The translations under genes and the position numbers were made by a program. Under the pieces are notes generated by a model. The model ran no database searches and had not been told where the DNA came from. It saw nothing but the letters and a program-made list of their open reading frames with translations. Below are positions 6,891 through 15,576 of a stretch of 46,481 bases of DNA, one piece after another; position 1 is the first letter of the stretch; every line of letters starts with the position of its first letter. The stretch is from Collinsella aerofaciens (GTDB lineage Bacteria; Actinomycetota; Coriobacteriia; Coriobacteriales; Coriobacteriaceae), in the NCBI RefSeq assembly GCF_028206995.1, contig NZ_JAQLFL010000002.1:237024-283504 (forward strand). The letters are read 5' to 3'.

Positions 6891-7763
6891 ATGGCAGCCT
6901 ATCCTATAAGCGTGCTCGGCTTTGGAGACAACGTTGTCGATAAGTACGAGCATATCAAGACTATGTATCCCGGCGGCAACGCAGTCAACTTCGCCGTCTT
7001 CGCCAAGAAGCTCGGTGTCGATCGCAGCGCCTACATGGGAATCTTCGGATCAGATGAGGAGGCCGAGCACGTTATAGCATCGCTTGAGGACGAGGGCGTC
7101 GAGCTTCTTCGCTGCCAGCAGGTCCTGGGCGTCAACGGCGCCGCTCGCGTGACCGTTGACAAGACCGGGGACCGTATCTTCCTGGGCTCCAATGAAGGCG
7201 GCATACGTGGCGACATGCGCTACGTGATAGACCGCTTCGCCGCCGAGTACGTCAGCGGCTTCGATTTGGTGCACAGCGGCAACTACTGCTTCACCGAGCG
7301 CGAGCTCCCCAAGATCAAGGCTGCCGGTGTGCCTATCAGCTTCGACTTCTCCGATGACTCCACCGACGAGTACTTCGAGCAGATTGCGCCATTTGTGACG
7401 TACGCCTTTATGTCCATGGGCGACGCTTCCCTGGAGGATATCAAGGCGAAGCTCGAGTGGGTGAAGGCCCTTGGCCCTCAAATCGTATGCGCGTCGCGCG
7501 GGAGCAAGGGTTCCGTCGCCTATGACGGCGAAAACTTCTACGAGCAGGGCATCAAGCCCGTGGCGCCCGAGGAGCTCAAAGACGCTATGGCGGCCGGCGA
7601 TTCACTGCTGACGGCGTTTTTGGTCACCTATCTTTCCAAGAAGAAGGCCGGCGAGTGCGGCGAGGCCGCAATTCGCGAGAGCTTGGACTTCGCTGCCGGT
7701 TTTGCGGCGCAGACCTGCAAGATCGAGGGCAGTTGGGGCCACCCGCTGGTCTACGAGAACTAG
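6891..7763 (+). CDS. frlD: FrlD-like fructosamine 6-kinase (PfkB/ribokinase family)
   Basis: The 290-residue product is a PfkB-family sugar kinase. It starts VLGFGDNVVDKYEH and carries the substrate-site PGGNAVNFAVFAKKLG (about 27-42), then SFDFSDDSTDEYF, and CASRGSKGSVAYDG before the nucleotide site. All of these align in order with E. coli FrlD, which phosphorylates fructoselysine at C6 with ATP. The anion-hole/catalytic motif, usually GAGD, is DAMAAGDS here: the catalytic Asp (about 235) is kept but the first Gly is Ala. ATG 6891 has GGAG seven bases upstream; the in-frame ATG at 6879 overlaps that site and is less likely. It is the last gene of the operon and supplies the substrate for the deglycase. 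Confidence 0.85.
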   Translation: MAAYPISVLGFGDNVVDKYEHIKTMYPGGNAVNFAVFAKKLGVDRSAYMGIFGSDEEAEHVIASLEDEGVELLRCQQVLGVNGAARVTVDKTGDRIFLGSNEGGIRGDMRYVIDRFAAEYVSGFDLVHSGNYCFTERELPKIKAAGVPISFDFSDDSTDEYFEQIAPFVTYAFMSMGDASLEDIKAKLEWVKALGPQIVCASRGSKGSVAYDGENFYEQGIKPVAPEELKDAMAAGDSLLTAFLVTYLSKKKAGECGEAAIRESLDFAAGFAAQTCKIEGSWGHPLVYEN

Positions 7764-8112
7764 TTTTTTGTCGTGGCGGGGTGTCTTGGGGCGCCCCGCA
7801 TTGCGTTGGGAGTCAAGATGTCCGTTCGTGCCTGCGCGGCAGGATTTTGCTGTGCCGATGTCTACCAGAATCTGGATCCCCTGGGTTGCATCCAAGGGGG
7901 CCTCTCAGGAGCGCTTCGAGGGGTGCTTCTTGAGTATATGAAGGCAAAAGGGATATGCAATCTTCATATACGGCCTTCTTTTAGAGGGCGTTGTCCTTAC
8001 TCTTTCATCTCTTTGCTTCTGGACATTTTGTCTATAGGCAAGAGTCCATGGTCGAGACCATGGTGAAGTTCTGCGGCTAGTAATTACTGCATCACATATC
8101 TGTTGTTACCTG
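7764..8112. other. Gene-free, hairpin-rich stretch after frlD; possible small RNA
   Basis: No credible ORF is present. Several stems are visible: GCGGGG/CCCCGC (7776-7799), which lacks a T tail; a perfect 10-bp stem GTATATGAAG/CTTCATATAC (7934-7943 with 7962-7971, 18-base loop); and a palindrome CCATGGTC-GA-GACCATGG (8046-8063). A strong plus-strand terminator closes the stretch at 8113. The pattern would fit an untranslated RNA or a long 3' UTR. No known RNA family was recognised. Confidence 0.35.
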
Positions 8113-8139
8113 AGAGGCTCGCTTTTGCGGGCCTCTTTG
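8113..8139 (+). terminator. Rho-independent terminator, plus strand
   Basis: AGAGGCTCGC and GCGGGCCTCT form a 10-bp stem (one T-G pair) around a TTTT loop, followed by TTTGCGTT. It ends transcripts from the Amadori operon or from an RNA in the preceding gap. Confidence 0.7.
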
Positions 8140-8174
8140 CGTTGCTATGGAGCCCTGGCCTGTCGATAAATAAC

Positions 8175-8204
8175 GCGCCCGCTTGCTGGGGAGCAAGCGG
8201 GCGC
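8175..8204 (-). terminator. Rho-independent terminator of the kinase/cell-wall operon
   Basis: GCGCCCGCTTGCT-GGGG-AGCAAGCGGGCGC is a perfect 13-bp stem. Read on the minus strand it lies 52 bases after the pknB stop and is followed by GTTATTTATC, a weak T-rich tail. Confidence 0.7.
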
Positions 8205-8256
8205 CGTTGAGCGAATATGTTTGCGGCCATAGCCGCTGCAGGTGATGGGTTGTCGA

Positions 8257-10203
8257 CTAGTTAGTCGTCGTGTCGGAATCGTCACCCGAGGCAGAGCCAG
8301 AAAGCGAAACCGTCAGCGTGATCGTGCTGTCGGTGGACTGCTTGCCGGTGGGGGAGACGCCCGTAACGGTGGCATTCTCGTTGCCGCTCACGGGGTTGCC
8401 GTTCTGATCGCAGAATGCGATGTTGTAGAAACCGGCGTTGTTGAGCGCGGTGACGGCGGCGGAGATGCTCTTGCCGTACAGGTTGCCCGGGACGCTGGCC
8501 TTGCCGGACTTCTTGGCGATGACGACGGTGATCGTGGCGCCGGGCTTCTGCTTGCCGCTGGGGTTCCAGCTAATTACGGTGCCCTCGGTAACCGAGTCGT
8601 TTTCCTGGTAGCTCACATCGACGCCAAAGCCAGCCATGTCGAGAGCGTTGCGCGCCTGGGCCTCGGTCATGTCGGTCAGATCGGGCACCGAGGTGGTGTC
8701 CGGGCCGCCAGAGACCTTGTACGAGATGGTCGTGCCCTTCTCGACCTCTTTGCCGGCAGCAGTGCTCTGCTCAAAGACCTGGCCCTCTTCGGCCTCATTG
8801 GCTTCCTCCGAAGCGCTGCCCTTCAGGCCCACGCTTGCCAGTGCGGCCTCGGCCTGGTCCTTGGTCAGGCCGAGGAGCTGCGGAACCTCAACCTTCTCGG
8901 AGGGCTTAGGGCCCTTGGAGATTACCAGGTTCACCCTTGTGCCCTTGGCCTTCTTGGTGTTGCCGTTGGGGGTCTGCTCGGCGACCTTTCCCTCGTCGAC
9001 ATCGTCGTTGTAGCTCTGGTCGACGGTGCCAACCTCAAGGCCGGCTTCCTTGATCAGCTCAATAGCGGTCTCCTGGTCCTTGCCCAGCACGTCGGGCACC
9101 GTGACCTGTTCGCCACTGAACATGCCCGTGGCAAAGGCCACCACCACGCCAATCACGGCGACGGCGGCAATCACGGCGGCGATGATCTTGTTCTTGTTGG
9201 ACTTAGGCTTCTCGACCTCGTAGGAGCCCGTGGAGCCCGAGACAGCGCTACGGGCGGTATTCTGACCGCTCACGCCCGAGACGGGACGAACCATAGCGCG
9301 CGTTGAGTCGGAAAGCTCGCGGGTCTTGGTGGCACCCAGGTCGCCGGCGGCACCGATGATGCGCGTGGGCTCCGAGACGTTGACGGCACGGCCGGACAGG
9401 TAGCTGTTGAGCACCTGGCGCAGCTCGTCGGCCGTCTGGAAGCGGTTTGCCGGGTCCTTCTCCATGCACTTGAGGATGATGCGCTCCAGGTCGGCATCGA
9501 CGCCGGAGTTGATCTGGCTCGGCGGGATGGGGAGCTCGTTGACCTGCTTGAGCGCGACCGAGATGGCGTCGTCGCCGTCAAAGGGTACGCGGCCGGTGGC
9601 ACACTCGTACATGACGACACCCAGCGAGTAGATATCCGAGGTGGGGCCGAGGTCCTGGCCGCGGGTCTGCTCGGGGCTTACATAGTGGGCGGTGCCCAGC
9701 ACGTTGTTATCCTGCGTGAGGTGGCTGTTCTTGGCGCGTGCGATGCCAAAATCCATTACCTTGATGTTGCCGTCAGGCAGCACCATGATGTTTTGCGGCT
9801 TAATGTCGCGGTGGATGATCTCGTGCTTGTGTGCGACCGAAAGCGCGGAGCTGATCTGCGAGCCGATCTGCGCGACCTTCTTGGGATCGAGGGCGCCGTG
9901 GCTCTTGATGCCGCTCTTAAGGTCGGTACCGCGCAGGTACTCCATGACGATGTAATAGGTGTCGCCGTCCTTGCCCCAGTCGTAGACGCCCACGATATAG
10001 GGGGAGGACAGGCCGGCAGCTGCCTGGGCCTCCTGCTTAAAGCGGGCGGCGAAGGTGGCGTCGCCGGCATACTGCGGCAGCATGATCTTGACGGCAACCG
10101 TGCGGTCGAGGACCTGATCCTGTGCACGGAAGACGGTCGCCATGCCGCCCGTTCCCACCTTATCCTTGAGGAGGTATCTTCCCCCGAGGACCCTCTGTTC
10201 CAT
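8257..10203 (-). CDS. pknB: Ser/Thr protein kinase with four PASTA domains
   Basis: The 648-residue protein has a cytoplasmic kinase domain (about 8-270) with GTGGMATVF, Lys39 in VAVKIM, HRDIKPQN (Asp133), DFG (151-153) and an activation loop containing LTQDNNVLGTAHYVSPEQ. A juxtamembrane linker leads to one helix (about 340-361). Four PASTA repeats then fill residues 366-648, each starting with a V-P-D/Q/G-L type strand; PASTA domains bind muropeptides or lipid II. This is the PknB/PrkC/StkP sensor kinase of cell-wall growth. ATG 10203 is preferred to the upstream 10218 because AGGAGCAGGA lies just before it. It closes a minus-strand operon with its phosphatase, FHA proteins and a RodA-PBP fusion. 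A 132-base gap upstream may hold its own promoter. Confidence 0.95.
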   Translation of the reverse strand: MEQRVLGGRYLLKDKVGTGGMATVFRAQDQVLDRTVAVKIMLPQYAGDATFAARFKQEAQAAAGLSSPYIVGVYDWGKDGDTYYIVMEYLRGTDLKSGIKSHGALDPKKVAQIGSQISSALSVAHKHEIIHRDIKPQNIMVLPDGNIKVMDFGIARAKNSHLTQDNNVLGTAHYVSPEQTRGQDLGPTSDIYSLGVVMYECATGRVPFDGDDAISVALKQVNELPIPPSQINSGVDADLERIILKCMEKDPANRFQTADELRQVLNSYLSGRAVNVSEPTRIIGAAGDLGATKTRELSDSTRAMVRPVSGVSGQNTARSAVSGSTGSYEVEKPKSNKNKIIAAVIAAVAVIGVVVAFATGMFSGEQVTVPDVLGKDQETAIELIKEAGLEVGTVDQSYNDDVDEGKVAEQTPNGNTKKAKGTRVNLVISKGPKPSEKVEVPQLLGLTKDQAEAALASVGLKGSASEEANEAEEGQVFEQSTAAGKEVEKGTTISYKVSGGPDTTSVPDLTDMTEAQARNALDMAGFGVDVSYQENDSVTEGTVISWNPSGKQKPGATITVVIAKKSGKASVPGNLYGKSISAAVTALNNAGFYNIAFCDQNGNPVSGNENATVTGVSPTGKQSTDSTITLTVSLSGSASGDDSDTTTN

Positions 10204-10335
10204 TCCTGCTCCTAACATAACTATTCGCTCAACGATGTGTGTAGTACCAAATGTGTGGCCGCTGGGGCCGTGTGGCGCGTTGCCGCTAGCTCATCGGCCG
10301 CGGCGCGCCCCAAGTATCCGCTTTGATCACGGGCA

Positions 10336-13206
10336 TCACGCTCCCTGTGCGGCGAGCGCCGCGGTCAGGACGATGCCGGCAATCTTGGCGGCCTTGACGT
10401 CATGCTTGTCGTAATCCTCTAAGGCCACCGAGATGGCGACTGTGGGTGAATCGTAAGGTGCAAAGCCAACGAACATCGAGTTGACGTTGGTGCCGCCAGT
10501 CTCGGCCGAGCCGGTCTTGCCGGCGACCTTGACGCCGGGGATTTGGGCATCGGTGCCGGTGCCGGACTGGACGACGGCAAGCATGGCCTGCTTGACCTGG
10601 TCGGCCGTGGCGGAGCTGACGGCCTGACCAAGCGAGCGGGACTGCGTGGTCTTGACCACGGTTCCGTCCGGGGCGAGTACCTGGGCTACAAAGTACGGGT
10701 CCATGACCACGCCGCTGTTAGCGATGGCGGCGGCAATCACGGCGTTTTGCATGACGGTGGTCTGCGGGCCGGGCGTGTGGTCCATGCCGACAGGCTGGCC
10801 GGCGCCGGCCCAGGCGGTCTCCCACTCGGTCATGAGTGACGGGTCGGCCATGATGGAGGCCGCGGAGGTCAGGTCTTGGCCGAGCTTTTGGCCGTAGCCA
10901 AAGGCGTTGGCAAACTGTACGAGCGTGTTTGCGCCAACTTCGTTTGCCACCTGGCCAAAGACGACGTTGGAGGACACGGCAAAGGCCTGCTGCAGGCTGA
11001 TGGTGCCGTAGCTCTCGTTGGCAGAGTTGGTGACCGGTGCGTTGCCGATGTCCATGGAGCCGGGCGCCTGGTAGGTGCTGGTAAGGCTGGCGGTACCGGT
11101 CTCGAGTGCCGCGGAAAGCGTAACGACCTTAAACGTTGAGCCCGGCGTGTACAGCGCGTCCATGGCGCGATTGTACATGGAGCCGTCCTCGCCGCCGCCC
11201 GTCTGCAGCAGGGCATCGATGTTGGTGTTGTCGTAGGTGGGCGAGCTGGCACATGCGAGCACCGCGCCGGTACGCGGGTCGATGACCACTACAGCGCCCT
11301 TAAAGCCCTTGAGCGCCTGCTCAGCAGCCGTCTGGATACGCGAGTCGATGGTGAGCTTGGCGGTGTTGCCCGGCTGGGTCTGGCCCGCGAGCGACGCGAT
11401 GGCGTTGTTCCAGCTGGAGTAATCCTTAGAGCCGGTGAGCGTGTCGTTCATGACGCTCTCGATGGCGGTGGTGCCATACTGCTGGCTCACGTAGCCAACC
11501 ACGTGCGCTGCTAGGTTACCGTTGGGGTAGGAGCGTACGTAGGTGCCGTCCTCCTGCTGCAGCGACTCGGCCAGCGTCACGCCGTCGGACGTGATGATGG
11601 AACCGCGCTGGATGTACTTGGAGCGGGCGATGGTGTGGTTGTTGGTCGGCATGTCCTGATAGTCCTTGGCCTTGATGACCTGGACATAGGTGAGGTTGCC
11701 GATAAGGATGGCGAACAGCGCCGTAAAGGCGAGCACCGCGCGGGTTAGACGGTTGGCAAGCGCAACGCGGCCGAGCACACCGGATTCAGGCGTGTCGAGC
11801 AGGCGACGGCGCATGCGCGAGCCGACGGAATGGCTACCGCTGCCGTAGGAAGACGAGGTGGCAAAGCGTGTGCCCGTCGGGGCGGCGGCCGATGCGACCT
11901 GATCATCGGTGATGGCGGCCATGGTGCCGGTGCCGGTAAGCTCTGCCTCGCGTCCGGTCGCCTCGTCACCGGCGCGTAGCAGGAGCGCGACGATGATAAA
12001 GCTTGCCAGCAGCGAGGAGCCGCCCTGGCTCATAAAGGGCAGGGTGACGCCGGTCAGCGGGATCAGGCGGGTGACGCCGCCCACGATCAAAAAGGCCTGG
12101 AAGCTGATGGCTGCCGTAAGACCGGTGGCGCTAAAGGCGGCGAGGTCGGATTTAGCGCGGGCGGCTGTGGTGAGGCCACGCACGGCAAAGAGCATAAACA
12201 GGATGAGCACGGCGCCGCCGCCCAAAAGGCCCATCTCCTCGCCGATAGCCGAGAAGATAAAGTCGGACTCGACGACAGGGATGTTGTTGGCCATGCCGTT
12301 GCCGATGCCAACACCGACCAGACCGCCATCGGCAAGCGAGAAGAGCGACTGGACGATCTGGTAGCCCTGGCCCTGGGCGTCCTTAAACGGATCGACCCAA
12401 ACCTGGAAACGCACCTGAACGTGCGACAGGAACTTGTAGGCGCCCACGGCTCCAACGGCTAAGAGCGCAAGGCCGATAACGACATACGAAAAGCGCCCCG
12501 TGGCAACGTAGAGCATCAGCAGGAAGATGGTATAGAACAGTACGGCAGAGCCCAGATCGCGTTCGAAGACGACGACGAGCAGGCACACGCCCCATACGGC
12601 AAACAGCGGCAGCAGCAGTCGCAGGCGAGGGATCTTAAAGCCCAGGATCTTGCGGTTGGAGATGGAGAGCAGCTCGCGGTTCTCGGCCAGGTAGCCGGCC
12701 AGGAACAGGACGATAAAGACCTTGGCGAACTCGCCGGGCTGGATGGTAAAGCCCGCGATGCGAATCCACAGCTTGGAGCCCGAGATCGTGGTGCCGATAA
12801 AGATAGGCAGCATCAGCAGAATGATGCCGATGATGCCAAAGGTGTACTTGTAGCGCATGACCACGTCGAGGTTTTTGACTAGTGCAAGCGTTCCCACCAT
12901 GAGCGCCACCGAGACAAACAGGATGATGAGCTGTGAGATGGCGAGGGCGGGGGCGAGACGCGTCACGAACGTGATGCCGATGCCCGAAAGTATAAATACG
13001 ATGGGCAGGATGGCGGGGTCGGCACCGGGCGCCAAGATGCGCACGGCAATTTGGGCCGCGGCAAAGGCGGCAAAGAGGCCGATCGGTACGGCGAGCGTCT
13101 CAAAGGAGATGGCAGCGCCCGCGGTGAGGACGTACATCGCATACAGCAGGATGACGGGGAACGCCGAGGCGATGAGCAAGAGCAGCTCGGTGTTGCGGCG
13201 ACTCAT
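10336..13206 (-). CDS. RodA/FtsW (SEDS) polymerase fused to class B penicillin-binding protein
   Basis: One uninterrupted frame of 956 residues carries two enzymes. Residues 1 to about 410 are a multi-helix SEDS glycosyltransferase, with GSKLWIRIAGFTIQPGEFAK, ERDLGSAVLFY and LPFMSQGGSS as family signatures. After a ~60-residue cytoplasmic linker and one helix (LTRAVLAFTALFAILIGNL) comes a class B PBP. Its transpeptidase domain shows STFK (Ser about 688), SSN (about 745) and KTGSAE (about 895). In most actinobacteria rodA and pbpA are separate neighbours; here they are joined. Polymerase and crosslinker of lateral peptidoglycan synthesis are thus held 1:1. ATG 13206 has GGGAG at good spacing; GTG 13215 overlaps that site. 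Confidence 0.93.
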   Translation of the reverse strand: MSRRNTELLLLIASAFPVILLYAMYVLTAGAAISFETLAVPIGLFAAFAAAQIAVRILAPGADPAILPIVFILSGIGITFVTRLAPALAISQLIILFVSVALMVGTLALVKNLDVVMRYKYTFGIIGIILLMLPIFIGTTISGSKLWIRIAGFTIQPGEFAKVFIVLFLAGYLAENRELLSISNRKILGFKIPRLRLLLPLFAVWGVCLLVVVFERDLGSAVLFYTIFLLMLYVATGRFSYVVIGLALLAVGAVGAYKFLSHVQVRFQVWVDPFKDAQGQGYQIVQSLFSLADGGLVGVGIGNGMANNIPVVESDFIFSAIGEEMGLLGGGAVLILFMLFAVRGLTTAARAKSDLAAFSATGLTAAISFQAFLIVGGVTRLIPLTGVTLPFMSQGGSSLLASFIIVALLLRAGDEATGREAELTGTGTMAAITDDQVASAAAPTGTRFATSSSYGSGSHSVGSRMRRRLLDTPESGVLGRVALANRLTRAVLAFTALFAILIGNLTYVQVIKAKDYQDMPTNNHTIARSKYIQRGSIITSDGVTLAESLQQEDGTYVRSYPNGNLAAHVVGYVSQQYGTTAIESVMNDTLTGSKDYSSWNNAIASLAGQTQPGNTAKLTIDSRIQTAAEQALKGFKGAVVVIDPRTGAVLACASSPTYDNTNIDALLQTGGGEDGSMYNRAMDALYTPGSTFKVVTLSAALETGTASLTSTYQAPGSMDIGNAPVTNSANESYGTISLQQAFAVSSNVVFGQVANEVGANTLVQFANAFGYGQKLGQDLTSAASIMADPSLMTEWETAWAGAGQPVGMDHTPGPQTTVMQNAVIAAAIANSGVVMDPYFVAQVLAPDGTVVKTTQSRSLGQAVSSATADQVKQAMLAVVQSGTGTDAQIPGVKVAGKTGSAETGGTNVNSMFVGFAPYDSPTVAISVALEDYDKHDVKAAKIAGIVLTAALAAQGA

Positions 13207-13222
13207 AAGCGGCACTCCCTTT

Positions 13223-15157
13223 CTAATTCTTATCGGAGGCTTCGGCCTCGGCGGACTGTTCGGCGGTTTTCTCGGAATCTGATTCGGAGGTCGATCCCTG
13301 ATTGGTGTTGTCGCGAATCGTTTGCGCGTCGATCACCTGGCGGGTCTGCTCCTCGTCGATCTGGTGGCGGTACTTGGATATCGTGTCCTGCGCATCGTCG
13401 ACACTTGTTTGCGGAATACCCGCCTTGAGGCGGTTTTGCGTGTCTTCGGGCAGGTCGGATAGCTTGATGCTGGTTTCGCTTTCGAGCCAGTGGAGCTTGA
13501 GTCCGAGTGGCTTGCCGGGCAGGCCGCGCCAGACGGCGACATTGCCCTGGTAGGTACCCAGGTAGTACGAGCCGGTGACACCCGTGTAGGCCCAGATGCC
13601 AGCTGCCAGCACAAAGACGAGGGCCAGGATGGCGGCGATAGTAACGTTGCGGCGACGCACGCGTTGCGCCTCGCGCATGACGCCATCGTCAACCAGGTCA
13701 ACGACTACTACGGTCACGTTGTCGTGGCCGCCGGCGGCAAGCGCCGCGTCCACTAGGTTGTCGACGCAGATTTGCGCGGTTGAGGACTGCGTGGCGATGT
13801 TCTCGATATCGCTATCGGGAATCATGCTCGAAAGGCCGTCGGAGCACAGGATCAGACGGTCGCCTTCCTCGATATGCAGAGTGAAGTGGTCGGCATACAT
13901 AGCGGGGTCCGAGCCCAGCGCGCGGGTGATGACCGAACGGTTGGGGTGGACGCGAGCCTCGTCTGCCGTGATCTCGCCGGCGTCCACGAGCTCCTCCACG
14001 TAGGAGTGGTCGCGGGTCACGCGGATGAGCGTGCCCTCGTGGAGCAGGTAGGCGCGAGAGTCACCCACGTGGGCGATGGCGAGCGTGTCGTTTTCGATAT
14101 AGGCGCAAGTGGCTGTGCAGCCCATGCCGGGCTTGCCCAGGCCATTCAAGGCAGCCTCGATTACGGCGGCGTTGGCGGCCTCGACGGCTGCCGCCAGGCG
14201 TGCGGCGTCGGCAGACTGAGGAGCTGTCTTGGCAATGGTCTCGACAGCGATAGAGGAGGCTACCTCGCCGGCGGCGTGACCGCCCATGCCGTCGCATACG
14301 CAAAAGAGCGGCGACTGCACCAGGTAGGAATCCTCATTGTGCGGGCGCACGCAGCCAACGTCGGAGCGGGCGCCCCACATGAGTTGCGTGGTGGTGCCGG
14401 CATCATAGGTCGAGTCGGTCTCGATGCGCTCCTCGGTCAGGGGCTCAAAGCTCATGGTCGAGCCGGGGTCTTTGAGCTTGGCCTCAACGGCGGCAACGTC
14501 GATCTCTGCTGTGTCACCGGGAGAGACGGTGTTTGTCTCGGCGTTTGATTCGGAATCTCCGGTGTCCGGGGAGTCGGGCTCCTCGGAAACGCGGGCGGTC
14601 GACTCGTCGTCTTGCGGGCTGACGTCTATAGGATCGGGCGTCGCAAAGTGCGACGGCGCGGGCGTGTTTTGCGACTGGGCGGCGGGCTCGGCCACGGCAT
14701 CGGACTCGCTTGCGGGCGCAGGCTGCGGGGTCTTGGGTGCAGGGCCGTCCTCGGGGGATGTCCCCGCCTCGGGCGCCGGCGTAGACGCGGGCGCAACCTC
14801 GGATGCCGGGGCTATGGGAAACGCCGGCGCGGCGGGCTCGGGTGCCGCAAACACCGCAGCGCTCTCGTTGATTGCCGCGGCGACGGGCTCTGCAAAGTGA
14901 GCCGGCGCCGGGGTTGCTTCGGGCGCTGTGGGCTGTTCCGCAGCATGTGCGCCGATGGGCGCCGCTACGGCATCCTCTTCGTCCTCGTTATCGGCGAGAT
15001 CCGAAATATCATGCGTTACATGCGAAAGAGGCAGGGAGAACACGGTGTCCTCGGGCTCCACGGGTGCGGAGCCTGCCGGAGCGGCGTGGGCCGGCGCAGC
15101 TGTGGTGGCGGCCGGTGCCTCGGTCATAGTTGCGGACTTGTTCTCCTCGTCGATCAT
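13223..15157 (-). CDS. pstP: PP2C-family Ser/Thr phosphatase with long N-terminal tail
   Basis: The product is 644 residues. A catalytic PP2C domain runs from about 260 to 500: ARSDVGCVRPHNEDSY, CVCDGMGGHAAGE, AHVGDSRAYLL, TRDHSYVEEL and LILCSDGLSSMI are its metal and phosphate motifs. One helix follows (about 510-535), then a ~110-residue outer tail. This matches PstP/PrpC, which dephosphorylates PknB and its targets. Unlike the usual phosphatase it has about 255 extra N-terminal residues, rich in Ala, Pro, Glu and Asp, likely disordered. ATG 15157 overlaps the fhaB stop in ATGA, so the two are translationally coupled. A shorter start at Met260 is possible in principle, but the frame and codon use are coding throughout. 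Confidence 0.9.
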   Translation of the reverse strand: MIDEENKSATMTEAPAATTAAPAHAAPAGSAPVEPEDTVFSLPLSHVTHDISDLADNEDEEDAVAAPIGAHAAEQPTAPEATPAPAHFAEPVAAAINESAAVFAAPEPAAPAFPIAPASEVAPASTPAPEAGTSPEDGPAPKTPQPAPASESDAVAEPAAQSQNTPAPSHFATPDPIDVSPQDDESTARVSEEPDSPDTGDSESNAETNTVSPGDTAEIDVAAVEAKLKDPGSTMSFEPLTEERIETDSTYDAGTTTQLMWGARSDVGCVRPHNEDSYLVQSPLFCVCDGMGGHAAGEVASSIAVETIAKTAPQSADAARLAAAVEAANAAVIEAALNGLGKPGMGCTATCAYIENDTLAIAHVGDSRAYLLHEGTLIRVTRDHSYVEELVDAGEITADEARVHPNRSVITRALGSDPAMYADHFTLHIEEGDRLILCSDGLSSMIPDSDIENIATQSSTAQICVDNLVDAALAAGGHDNVTVVVVDLVDDGVMREAQRVRRRNVTIAAILALVFVLAAGIWAYTGVTGSYYLGTYQGNVAVWRGLPGKPLGLKLHWLESETSIKLSDLPEDTQNRLKAGIPQTSVDDAQDTISKYRHQIDEEQTRQVIDAQTIRDNTNQGSTSESDSEKTAEQSAEAEASDKN

Positions 15158-15570
15158 CGACGGTTCACCTTCATGACCACGTCGCCAATCTGGACTTCGT
15201 CGCCCTCGCGCAGCGTTGCGGGCTCCACGAGCTGGCGGCCGTTGACGAGCGTGCCGTTAAGCGAGTTGAGGTCCTCGATGATGAGTGCCGGGCCCTGCAG
15301 CGAAAAGCGCGCATGCGAGGCCGAGACGAACGGTTCGTTGATGCAGATGTCCGAAGATGGCGAGCGACCGACGATGACGGGGCCGAGCATGTCTACGTGG
15401 ATGCCGCGGATACCGCGCGGACCCTTGTCCACATCGATCGTCCAGATAGCCGAGTCGCGGCGCTGCCCGCGCACAAGTCCCACGCCGGTCTTCATGACGG
15501 CGAACAAGAAGATATAGAGCAGGGCGACCAGGACGATGCGGCCTGCAAAAAGGACGATATCGATGTTCAT
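15154..15570 (-). CDS. fhaB: Membrane-anchored FHA-domain protein (FhaB/FipA-like)
   Basis: The 138-residue protein has one N-terminal helix (about 7-29) and a C-terminal forkhead-associated domain (about 60-135). The phosphothreonine-binding core is visible as GRSPSSDICI, SASHARFSLQ and EDLNSLNGTLVNGRQL. FhaB (FipA) links the kinase pathway to division and wall synthesis proteins in actinobacteria. It lies 6 bases downstream of fhaA and overlaps the phosphatase gene by 4 bases. The order fhaA-fhaB-pstP-rodA/pbpA-pknB is the actinobacterial one. Confidence 0.9.
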   Translation of the reverse strand: MNIDIVLFAGRIVLVALLYIFLFAVMKTGVGLVRGQRRDSAIWTIDVDKGPRGIRGIHVDMLGPVIVGRSPSSDICINEPFVSASHARFSLQGPALIIEDLNSLNGTLVNGRQLVEPATLREGDEVQIGDVVMKVNRR

Positions 15571-15576
15571 AAGCGA

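Noticed and set aside
8242..9306. A 354-codon plus-strand frame opposite pknB
   Set aside because: It is a shadow of the PASTA and linker coding sequence; no ribosome site or family motifs.
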